From contig JAFMJY010000010.1 in the NCBI GenBank assembly GCA_017853245.1, positions 1 through 40,327 of the forward strand: a stretch of 40,327 nt of DNA, in the 5' to 3' direction. The notes below the pieces were generated by a model. The model ran no database searches, was not told the DNA's origin, and worked only from the letters and a program-made list of their open reading frames with translations. Shown here one piece after another: positions 33,310 to 40,327 of the stretch (its first letter is position 1; each line of letters opens with the position of its first letter). Position numbers and translations under genes: made by a program. Origin of the DNA: Burkholderiales bacterium. GTDB taxonomy: Bacteria; Pseudomonadota; Gammaproteobacteria; Burkholderiales; Usitatibacteraceae.

Positions 33310-34212
33310 ATGAGCGACGACGGTCGGAACGCGCTCACGATCATCGCCCTGATCGGAAACGTCTTCTCGCCCTACTACGCGCGACGACGCCGACACGGCA
33401 GCGCGGAAGCGCTGGACCACGTGGCGCTCAACGTCGCCATTTACGGCGACGGCGCCCGCTGGGCACTGACTGAGCGCGGCCGCGACGACCTCTCGCGGTC
33501 ACCACATCGCTTGCGCATCGGCCCGAGCTCCGTCCATTGGGATGGCCGGCAACTCGCGATCGACATCGACGAGTGGTGTGTTCCCGTTCCCCGGCGGGTG
33601 CGGGGCCGCGTCCTGCTGACACCACTTGCGTTGACGGACTTCGAGGCCGGGCTCGACGCCGAAGGGCTGCATCGATGGCGGCCGATCGCGCCATCGGCAC
33701 GCGTCGACGTGACCCTCGACACACCCTCGGTGCGCTGGGCGGGCCACGGCTACTGGGATTCCAACGCGGGCGGGACGCCCCTCGAGGACGCTTTCGACGA
33801 CTGGGACTGGATGCGCGCGCCGATCGGCCGAGAAGCAGCCGTGACCTACGACGTGCGGCGCCGCGACGGCAGCGCCTTCAGCCTTGCGGCGCGCTTCGAC
33901 CCGACAGGGCGCGCGACACCGTTTGCACCGGCCGCTGTCGTGACCCTGCCCACAACGGCCTGGGGCATCACGCGTGACTGTCGAGCCGATGACGCTCACG
34001 GAGCGGCCGTGTCGAGAACGCTCGAGGACACACCGTTCTACGCGCGCTCCATGGTACGCGCCACGCTTCAAGGCGCCGAGGTCATGGCTGTGCACGAAAG
34101 CCTCGACCTGCGGCGTTTCCGGTCCCGCTGGGTGCAGGCGTTGCTGCCCTTTCGGCTGCCGCGCGCACTGCGACCTCACCCGCAAGGGCCACACGCAATG
34201 CCGATAGAATGA
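33310..34212 (+). CDS. crtC: Carotenoid 1,2-hydratase (hydroxyneurosporene synthase) CrtC
   Basis: CrtC adds water to the end of neurosporene or lycopene to give the 1-hydroxy carotenoids used by CrtD and CrtF. From the first in-frame ATG (33310, MSDDGRNALTIIALIGNVFS) the product is 300 residues. Family-like sequence, FDTPVAPGGYAWWYVDA, continues in the same frame upstream, overlapping the crtD end, but contains no ATG, GTG or TTG. Either translation starts at this ATG, or a rare start or coupling with crtD is used. Later landmarks are GHGYWDSNAGGTPLEDAF and DWDWMRAPI. The gene ends seven bases before bchI. Confidence 0.88.
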   Translation: MSDDGRNALTIIALIGNVFSPYYARRRRHGSAEALDHVALNVAIYGDGARWALTERGRDDLSRSPHRLRIGPSSVHWDGRQLAIDIDEWCVPVPRRVRGRVLLTPLALTDFEAGLDAEGLHRWRPIAPSARVDVTLDTPSVRWAGHGYWDSNAGGTPLEDAFDDWDWMRAPIGREAAVTYDVRRRDGSAFSLAARFDPTGRATPFAPAAVVTLPTTAWGITRDCRADDAHGAAVSRTLEDTPFYARSMVRATLQGAEVMAVHESLDLRRFRSRWVQALLPFRLPRALRPHPQGPHAMPIE

Positions 34213-34219
34213 CCTCGCC

Positions 34220-35308
34220 ATGCCGAAAACCGCTCCCCCAAAAGCCCAAACCCCCGCCCCGCGAGCGAGCGTGTCGACGATGACGCCATCCTCGAAACGC
34301 GCCTTTCCGTTTTCCGCCATCGTCGGGCAAGAGGAGATGAAGCTCGCGCTGCTCATCGCGGCCGTGGACCCTTCCGTGGGTGGCGTGCTTGTCTTCGGCG
34401 ACCGCGGCACCGGCAAGTCCACTGCGGTTCGCTCGCTCGCCGCGCTGCTGCCACCCATCCGCGTCGTGGAGGGCTGCCCCTACAACTGCGACCCCACCGC
34501 GACAGCGCTCGCCTGCGAGCGCTGCAGCCACGGCGCGCGCCCGCGAGGCCACGCGGCGCCCGTGCCGGTCGTCGACTTGCCTTTGGGCGCGACCGAAGAC
34601 CGGGTAGTCGGTGCGCTCGACATCGAGCGCGCCCTCGCCAAGGGCGAGAAGGCCTTCGAGCCTGGCATGCTCGCCCGAGCCAACCGCGGCTTTCTCTATA
34701 TCGACGAAGTAAACCTGCTCGAGGACCACCTCGTCGACCTGCTGATCGACGTGGCAGCCTCAGGCGAAAACGTGGTGGAGCGCGAAGGCCTGTCGGTACG
34801 TCATCCCGCCCGATTCGTGCTGGTGGGCAGCGGCAACCCGGAAGAGGGGGAGCTTCGCCCCCAGCTGCTCGACCGCTTCGGGTTGTGTGTCGAGGTGAAG
34901 ACGCCGACCGACATCACCGAGCGCGTGCGCGTGGTGCGCAGGCGCGATGAATTCGAGCGTGAGCCCTCAGCCTTCCTCTCCTCGTGGCAGGCGGAGGAAG
35001 ACCAGGTTCGCCACCGCATTCTCGCCGGCCGCAGGCGCCTCGGAGGCACGGTCGTCCCGGATGAAACACTCGAGAAGGCCGCCCGGCTGTGCTTGCGCCT
35101 CGGCACCGACGGCCTGCGGGCGGAGCTCACGCTCACCCGGGCTGCGCGCGCCTGCGCTGCGCTCGATGGCACGAAGCGCGTGGGCGAGAGCCACCTGCGG
35201 CGCGTCGCCACTCTGGCGCTTCGCCACCGTCTGCGCCGGGACCCGCTAGACGAGGTGGGCTCCACGACGCGTATCGAGCGCGCCCTCGCGGAACCGCTCG
35301 ACGCATGA
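34220..35308 (+). CDS. bchI: Mg-chelatase ATPase subunit BchI
   Basis: BchI is the AAA+ motor that, with BchD, drives Mg2+ insertion by BchH. The 362-residue protein has Walker A GDRGTGKS (60-67), a Walker B in GFLYIDEVNLLEDH, and the segment GSGNPEEGELRPQLLDRFGL that is typical of BchI/ChlI. The N-terminal 30 residues before FPFSAIVGQ are Pro/Ala-rich and unconserved; an in-frame ATG at 34280 would remove most of them. No clear ribosome-binding site is visible for either start. The stop overlaps bchD as ATGA. Confidence 0.95.
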   Translation: MPKTAPPKAQTPAPRASVSTMTPSSKRAFPFSAIVGQEEMKLALLIAAVDPSVGGVLVFGDRGTGKSTAVRSLAALLPPIRVVEGCPYNCDPTATALACERCSHGARPRGHAAPVPVVDLPLGATEDRVVGALDIERALAKGEKAFEPGMLARANRGFLYIDEVNLLEDHLVDLLIDVAASGENVVEREGLSVRHPARFVLVGSGNPEEGELRPQLLDRFGLCVEVKTPTDITERVRVVRRRDEFEREPSAFLSSWQAEEDQVRHRILAGRRRLGGTVVPDETLEKAARLCLRLGTDGLRAELTLTRAARACAALDGTKRVGESHLRRVATLALRHRLRRDPLDEVGSTTRIERALAEPLDA

Positions 35309-37071
35309 GCGATCGCTCGGGGAGCGAGCCATCCCCCTGGGAACGCGCAGCGCTCGCTGCCTCGCTGCTGGCGGTTGACCCCATCGGATGCGGCGGCGCC
35401 GTGCTGCGGGGCACAGCCGGGCCCGCAAGGGACCGATGGCTCGCCCTGGTGCGAGAGCTCTCACCCGCCGGCGCGCCGTTCCGGCGCATCCCGCCTCGTA
35501 TCGCCGCAGACCGCCTGCTGGGCGGCCTCGACCTCGCTGCAACGCTGCGGTCGGGAAAGCGTGTTGCACAGCAAGGGCTGCTCGCCGAGGCCCACGAAGG
35601 CTTCGCCGTCCTCGCCATGGCCGAGCGCGTCGAGCCCGGCGTGGCGGCGCAGATCGCATTGGCACGCGAGGCCGGGGAAGTGGCCCTGGCGCGCGAAGGC
35701 GTCACCGCCCGCACGCCGTCACGTTTCGCGCTCCTGGCGCTGGACGAGGGCATCGACGACGAGGCCGTCGCAGCCTGCCTGCGGGACGGGCTCGCGTTTC
35801 ACCTCGACTTGGAGGGTATTCGCGCGGCGGAGACTGGCTGGCGTTGGCATACGGCAGCGGACGTTGCCGAGGCGCGAGCGCGGCTTCCCCGGGTCGAGGC
35901 GGACGAGGCGGTGATCGTCGCGCTATGCGAGACCGCGGCCGCATTGGGCATCGGCTCCCATCGGGCGGAGCTCCTCGCCTTGCGGGTGGCGCGCGCGGCC
36001 GCCGCGCTGGATGGCCGCTCGCGGGTGAGCACGGATGACGTGGTGCTCGCGGGGCGCCTCGTGCTCGCCCCTCGCGCAACAGCCGTCGTGCTGCCCCCCG
36101 ACGACGCGCAGGCGCCTGAGCCTGACAGCCCGCCCGAGCAAGCGGAATCGCGCGAGACAACGAGCGACCCAATGCGAGAGGAAAGCGATGAAGCCCGCCC
36201 GCTCGACGACGTCGTCCTGGAGGCGGTGCGAGCCGCGATCCCCGACGGGCTGCTCGCGCGACTGCAGGCGCTCGCAGCGCGTGGCGCCGTGTCCCGCGGA
36301 ACAGGGCGATCCGGTGACGAGCGTCGATCCACGCTGCGCGGGCGTCCTGCGGGAACGCGAGCGGGCCGGCCCGGGGCGAACGGGCGTCTCAGCGTGATCG
36401 ATACGCTGCGCGCCGCAGCACCCTGGCAGCGGCTCCGTCGGCCGGTAACGAGCCAGGGCGACGCGAGCCTTGCGTTTCATCCCGACGACTTCCGCATCCG
36501 TCGGTTCAAGGCGCGCACCGAAACCACGACCATATTCGCAGTGGACGCGTCCGGCTCGGCCGCGCTGCATCGGCTTGCGGAAGCGAAGGGCGCTGTCGAG
36601 CTGCTGCTCGCCGAGTGCTACGTGCGCCGTGACCGCGTCGCGGTCGTCGCCTTCCGCGGCCAGCGTGCCGAGCTGCTCCTGCCCCCCACGCGCTCGCTGG
36701 CGCGCGCCAAAAAAGGGTTGGCCGGATTGCCGGGCGGCGGCGGGACACCGCTCGCCTCCGCGCTCGACCTCGCGCGCCAACTCGCCGATGCCGTGGCTCG
36801 CCGCGGCGGAACCGCGAGCCTCGTCGTGCTCACGGACGGGCAAGCCAATGTCGCGCGCGACGGCTCGGGTGGTCGGCAGCGCGCAGGCGACGAGGCGCGC
36901 CAGGCTGCGCGGCTCCTGCGCGCAACCGGAACGCGCAGCGTGGTGATCGACACGGCATCCCGGCCGCAGGCGCTTGCTCGCCAGCTCGCCGACGACATGG
37001 GCGCCCGTTACGTGCCTTTGCCGCACGCGGGCGCGAGGGCCATCTCCGAGGTGGCGCGACTCTCCAGCTAG
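35305..37071 (+). CDS. bchD: Mg-chelatase subunit BchD
   Basis: BchD is the adaptor of Mg-chelatase. The 588-residue protein has an AAA+ domain with an eroded Walker A (GGAVLRGTAGPARD, about 28-41), an acidic/proline linker around residues 270-300, and a C-terminal von Willebrand A domain with the MIDAS elements DASGSA, GGGTPLASAL and LTDGQAN. This matches the family plan. The start overlaps bchI. The stop TAG (37069-37071) sits in a CTAG that also contains the stop of the convergent gene on the other strand. Confidence 0.94.
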   Translation: MSDRSGSEPSPWERAALAASLLAVDPIGCGGAVLRGTAGPARDRWLALVRELSPAGAPFRRIPPRIAADRLLGGLDLAATLRSGKRVAQQGLLAEAHEGFAVLAMAERVEPGVAAQIALAREAGEVALAREGVTARTPSRFALLALDEGIDDEAVAACLRDGLAFHLDLEGIRAAETGWRWHTAADVAEARARLPRVEADEAVIVALCETAAALGIGSHRAELLALRVARAAAALDGRSRVSTDDVVLAGRLVLAPRATAVVLPPDDAQAPEPDSPPEQAESRETTSDPMREESDEARPLDDVVLEAVRAAIPDGLLARLQALAARGAVSRGTGRSGDERRSTLRGRPAGTRAGRPGANGRLSVIDTLRAAAPWQRLRRPVTSQGDASLAFHPDDFRIRRFKARTETTTIFAVDASGSAALHRLAEAKGAVELLLAECYVRRDRVAVVAFRGQRAELLLPPTRSLARAKKGLAGLPGGGGTPLASALDLARQLADAVARRGGTASLVVLTDGQANVARDGSGGRQRAGDEARQAARLLRATGTRSVVIDTASRPQALARQLADDMGARYVPLPHAGARAISEVARLSS

Positions 37072-39194
37072 TGCAGCGCCTCGCCGGGAGCACGGACATG
37101 CCCGGGATCGGATGCCGCGCTGCCCACCAGCGCGAGGATCTGCTGCGCAAGCTCCGCTGCATGACGCGAGGAAAATCCAAGGCTCTCGAGCGTGCGCGAG
37201 GCATCGGCCCCGGGCCTGGAATGAGCCGACGCGTCGGCGTCGCCACCGGCGCCGATCGAGGAGAGGAGGATGAACCCGAGCGCCCCGAAGCCGTCGAGCC
37301 GCGGGATGACCTCGACCCGCAGGGCGATGCAGGCCTGGCTCGCACCACCCGCATCAACGGGCAGCTCACCCACCCAACTTTCCCGTCGCTCGAGCATCGA
37401 CTCGACAAGCGATTGCGCTGCCGCCGACGTGCCGAACGCCGAGCGCAGGTCTGGCAGCGTGAGGTCGGCCTGATTGGGCAGGGTGAAGTTCCGGCGGAAA
37501 GCCTGGTTCACGAAACGCACGCAGCCGCTGCCATCCGCAATCAGGATGCCCTCGTCGGAGCCCTGTAGTGCCCGGCTCAGTCCTTCGAGCCGATCCTCCA
37601 TGAGGAGGTAGCTCATGGAGCGCACTTGCATCGAAACGTCCCGCAACGCCACGGCAACCGCTTTCGCCGAAGCCACGTCGGCATGGGACCAAGGGCGACT
37701 TCCGAGGCCCGCGAGTTGGCCCCCCTTGGATGGAACTCGGATATCGCGGGCCGCCTCGCGTCGAAACCACAGCAGGAACTCGCCTCCCGGCCGCGACAAC
37801 TCCACCGCCAACACCCCCATGCGTTCCTCGCCCTCATTCAGGGTGCCGGGGAGGCCATTCGGCAGTGAGTCGCGCGCCATGACGCCACCCTGCATGGGCT
37901 GCGCGGCGAGCCACAGGGCCAGGCCGCGAAGCGCATCGTCCGAGGGCGCGTGTCCCGATCGACGGATCTGACCCTCGGAGAGGAGCGCCAACCCGTCGGC
38001 GCCCACCAGCGCCAACAGGTCGCGCGCATCGTCGAGCACGGTCTCCTGCCAGAGGCCGCCGGCGAGCGTCTGGGCGAGGAGGTGCTCGTCGAGTCGACGA
38101 ATCGTCGATGCCGACGCCACCTGCGCAAAATTCTCGATGACGGCAACTCGCGCCGCGACCAGGTCTGCAACGAGGTCGCACGCCTTGTGCAGCGCCGGGG
38201 GGAGCGGGCGCGGATGCGGGTGATAGCCAGCCACGACGCCCCAAGGCTCGCCTGAGCGCTCGACCACGCTGACGAACCCCGCTCGCGCGCCTGCATCACG
38301 AAAGTGTTGCCGCAACAGGGGCGAGACCGACGCGAGCAAGGCGCGCGCCAGGTCGGGCGGGCTGCCCATGGCCTCCAGCAGCGGTGGAACGAGGGGCACA
38401 TCGGCCGCGGCGACGTCGGCAACAGCGCGCACCCGCGCAGCGAAACCGCCCTTCGGCGCCGAGCCCAGGGCATCCAGGTCGGGGAAGCCTGCGCCCAGCC
38501 AGGGATCGCAGGGACCGACACGGCTCTCTCCCACCACCTCGCCGACACCGGAGTCCGCCAGGCGGTACACGATCACCCGCTCGAAACCGGTCAGTTTTTG
38601 ATAGAGGACCGCCGCACCAGCGGCGAGCTCGCTCAGGCGAGTGGCGCCGCCGACGTGGCCGATGGCCCCGCCCAACGCGTTCGCCAGGTCACGGGAGTCG
38701 GAAGCGGCGTCGGGCAAAGGGCACGGTACTGCCTCCAACACCACGACGCCATCGCGGGTGCGGTGAATCGAGCCTGCCACACCCCGAGCGCCACTGCGGA
38801 GGGCCCGGGTCGCGCAAACAAATGGCGTGGGCGTCTCGCCGACACGCTCTCGCATGCGCAAGCGAACCTGGGACGCGAGGTCGCCCCCGAGGATGTCAAG
38901 CGACTCGCCAACCAGCGCGGCCGATGGCACGCCCAGCAGCTCCCCGGCGTTGGCGCTCGCTTGGCGCACGACGCCCGTCGCCCCATCCAGAATGAAAACG
39001 GCGCCGTGCGGCTGCACCCGCGCGGGCGCGCCGGACGATCGGGTTTTTGTGCCCGGCCCCGCGCCCCCCCGCGCCGCCGTGCCCTCGGACTTTTTCATGC
39101 CCTGCGCCCTTTGAAGAAGGCTTTTGCGGATCGTCCAGCGGCGTGGGATTGCTGTCAATGTCCTCCGCGGCTCGCCCATCTCGAGGACCAACAA
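37068..39194 (-). CDS. Phytochrome-like photosensory protein lacking chromophore-binding residues
   Basis: The 708-residue reading frame shows a bacteriophytochrome plan: PAS (QPHGAVFILD at 61-70, then QASANAGELLG), GAF (about 185-355, LTGFERVIVYRLADSGVGEV), PHY (about 370-525, with GGEFLLWFRREAARDI at 470-485), then another PAS (about 535-650) and a short helical end. There is no histidine kinase. The cysteine normally found before QPHG is absent (first Cys is 127), PASDIP is replaced by PDLDAL, and the SPIH histidine by SPLL. Biliverdin binding is therefore doubtful. The start is uncertain: Met1, Met6 (39179) or Met33 (39098). The gene faces bchD and diverges from crtI. By analogy with Bradyrhizobium and Rhodopseudomonas, a role in PpsR control is possible but inferred. 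Confidence 0.8.
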   Translation of the reverse strand: MLVLEMGEPRRTLTAIPRRWTIRKSLLQRAQGMKKSEGTAARGGAGPGTKTRSSGAPARVQPHGAVFILDGATGVVRQASANAGELLGVPSAALVGESLDILGGDLASQVRLRMRERVGETPTPFVCATRALRSGARGVAGSIHRTRDGVVVLEAVPCPLPDAASDSRDLANALGGAIGHVGGATRLSELAAGAAVLYQKLTGFERVIVYRLADSGVGEVVGESRVGPCDPWLGAGFPDLDALGSAPKGGFAARVRAVADVAAADVPLVPPLLEAMGSPPDLARALLASVSPLLRQHFRDAGARAGFVSVVERSGEPWGVVAGYHPHPRPLPPALHKACDLVADLVAARVAVIENFAQVASASTIRRLDEHLLAQTLAGGLWQETVLDDARDLLALVGADGLALLSEGQIRRSGHAPSDDALRGLALWLAAQPMQGGVMARDSLPNGLPGTLNEGEERMGVLAVELSRPGGEFLLWFRREAARDIRVPSKGGQLAGLGSRPWSHADVASAKAVAVALRDVSMQVRSMSYLLMEDRLEGLSRALQGSDEGILIADGSGCVRFVNQAFRRNFTLPNQADLTLPDLRSAFGTSAAAQSLVESMLERRESWVGELPVDAGGASQACIALRVEVIPRLDGFGALGFILLSSIGAGGDADASAHSRPGADASRTLESLGFSSRHAAELAQQILALVGSAASDPGHVRAPGEALH

Positions 39195-39221
39195 AGTTCA
39201 CGACCCGTGGCGTCAAGCCCC

Positions 39222-39230
39222 TGTTACACT
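39222..39230 (+). promoter_or_regulatory. Possible extended -10 promoter for a leaderless crtI mRNA
   Basis: TGTTACACT combines an extended -10 TG with TACACT (39225-39230), four of six consensus bases. Transcription would begin about 39237-39240, at the crtI ATG itself. No good -35 at normal spacing and no Shine-Dalgarno is visible. Weak evidence. Confidence 0.3.
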
Positions 39231-39236
39231 TTTGTC

Positions 39237-39254
39237 TGTATGGATGCCGTGACA
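39237..39254. promoter_or_regulatory. Possible PpsR operator over the crtI start codon
   Basis: TGTATGGATGCCGTGACA is TGT-N12-ACA, with the right arm TGACA matching the best sites in the window and the left arm only TGT. It begins three bases before the crtI ATG. A single site without a partner is weaker than the twin sites elsewhere. Confidence 0.4.
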
Positions 39255-40327
39255 TTTCCTCCCCGATCGGGCCCGTCGGCACGTGCCGAGCCCCGCCGGC
39301 CGCACGCGGTAATCATCGGCAGCGGTTTCGGGGGCCTGGCAGCCGCCATCCGCCTGGGTGCGCGCGGCTACCGGGTCACCGTGCTCGAGCGCCTCGAGCA
39401 ACCCGGCGGCCGTGCCTGCGTCTTCAAGCGCGACGGCCATGTTTTCGACGCCGGCCCGACGATCGTCACCGCGCCGTTCCTGTTCGAGGAATTGTGGTCG
39501 CTCTGCGGCCGCCGCTTCGCCGACGACATCGACCTGCGCTCACTCTCCCCCTTCTATCGCATCCGCTTCCACGACGGCGAAACGCTGGACTGCTTCGCCG
39601 AAGCAGACCGCATGCGCGCCGAGGTCGCCCGCCTCTCCCCGGGCGACGTCGAGGGGTACGAGCGGTTCATGGCCGCCAGCGAGGCCACTTACCGGGTGGG
39701 ATTCGAGCAACTGGGCCACGTGCCCTTTGACTCGTGGCGAGACATGGCGCGCGTCGTCCCGGCGATGATGCGGCTGAAGAGCCACCTGTCGATCCACAGT
39801 CTTGTCGCCCGGCACGTGAAGAACGAGCGGCTGCGCTTCGCCTTGAGCTTCCACCCGCTTTTTGTCGGCGGCAATCCGTTCAATGTCACCTCCATCTACG
39901 GGCTGATTGCGCACCTGGAACGCCGCCACGGCGTGCACTTCGTGATGGGGGGCACCGGGCGGCTCGTGGCCGGGATGGTCTCGCTCATCGAGGGCCAGGG
40001 CGGGCGGTTGCGCTGCAACGAAGAGGTGGTTCAGATCACGCTGCGCGGCCAGGCTGCGACCGGCGTGCGCCTCGCTTCCGGCGAGTTCGTCGCCGCCGAC
40101 GTGGTGGTCTCGAACGCCGACACGGCGTGGACCTACAAGCACCTGCTGCCGCCCGAGTCGCGCAAGCGGTGGACCGACAAGCGCATCGACCGCGCGCGCT
40201 ATTCCATGGGGCTCTTCGTCTGGTACTTCGGGACGCGGCGGCGCTACCCCGATGTGGCGCACCACACCATCCTCGTCGGGCCGCGCTACCGCGAGCTGCT
40301 GCACGACATCTTCGAGCGCAAGGTGCT
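39240..40327 (+). CDS. crtI: Phytoene desaturase CrtI (N-terminal part)
   Basis: The gene runs off the right edge after 362 codons. CrtI desaturates phytoene to neurosporene or lycopene, feeding CrtC and CrtD. The FAD loop HAVIIGSGFGGLAAAIRLGA (from about residue 22) and the following TVLERLEQPGGRACVF, DAGPTIVTAPFLFEELW and FHPLFVGGNPFNVTSIYGLI are typical of CrtI. The reading starts at ATG 39240; the next in-frame option is GTG 39249. The expected C-terminal motif is beyond the window. It is divergent from the phytochrome-like gene; crtB usually follows but is not visible. Confidence 0.93.
   Translation, partial: MDAVTFPPRSGPSARAEPRRPHAVIIGSGFGGLAAAIRLGARGYRVTVLERLEQPGGRACVFKRDGHVFDAGPTIVTAPFLFEELWSLCGRRFADDIDLRSLSPFYRIRFHDGETLDCFAEADRMRAEVARLSPGDVEGYERFMAASEATYRVGFEQLGHVPFDSWRDMARVVPAMMRLKSHLSIHSLVARHVKNERLRFALSFHPLFVGGNPFNVTSIYGLIAHLERRHGVHFVMGGTGRLVAGMVSLIEGQGGRLRCNEEVVQITLRGQAATGVRLASGEFVAADVVVSNADTAWTYKHLLPPESRKRWTDKRIDRARYSMGLFVWYFGTRRRYPDVAHHTILVGPRYRELLHDIFERKV

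Overview
This window is almost wall to wall a photosynthesis gene cluster (PGC) of a purple, type-2 reaction-centre bacterium. 37 genes cover nearly all of it and no stretch of 300 bases lacks a gene. Base composition is GC-rich. The best guess for the source is a Burkholderiales-type betaproteobacterium related to Rubrivivax. The reasons are the LH2 alpha chain with an Ala/Pro-rich tail, the tetraheme PufC, AcsF inside the puh block, and the order bchP-orf428-bchG-ppsR-aerR | bchFNBHLM-lhaA-puhABC. That placement is inference; a gammaproteobacterial or transferred cluster cannot be excluded by eye.

Layout. (1) 1-4832, minus strand: the end steps of bacteriochlorophyll synthesis (bchP, cut by the window edge; a PucC-family gene; bchG), then the repressor ppsR and the B12-binding antirepressor aerR. 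(2) 5031-20388, plus strand: bchF-N-B-H-L-M, lhaA, puhA-B-C, acsF, puhE, pucC. This block makes the chlorin ring, the reaction-centre H subunit and the assembly factors. (3) 20461-31668, minus strand: crtE-crtF, bchC-X-Y-Z, pufB-A-L-M-C and finally pucB-pucA. It resembles the crtEF-bchCXYZ-puf superoperon of Rhodobacter, with the LH2 genes added at the 3' end and a strong terminator after pucA. (4) 31772-37071, plus strand: crtD-crtC and the Mg-chelatase genes bchI-bchD. (5) 37068-39194, minus strand: a phytochrome-like protein that lacks the usual chromophore-binding residues. (6) 39240 to the edge, plus strand: crtI, cut off.

How it works together. BchH/I/D, BchM, AcsF, BchN/B/L, BchF, BchX/Y/Z, BchC, BchG and BchP supply bacteriochlorophyll a. 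CrtE, CrtI, CrtC, CrtD and CrtF supply methoxylated carotenoids of the spheroidene/spirilloxanthin type. Puf and Puh proteins form the reaction centre with LH1 and a bound tetraheme cytochrome. PucBA form a peripheral antenna. LhaA, PucC, PuhB, PuhC and PuhE assist assembly. Control appears to run through PpsR and AerR: paired TGT-N12-ACA-type operators sit at the aerR/bchF, bchC and crtE/crtD start regions.

Points of most interest: the degenerate phytochrome in the cluster; an LH2 alpha chain with Phe44-Ile45, which predicts a blue-shifted (LH3-like) antenna; the pucBA genes joined to the puf operon; an Asn-L213/Asp-M44 swap in the reaction centre; large hairpins between pufA and pufL; and a crtC gene with no normal start codon at the expected place.
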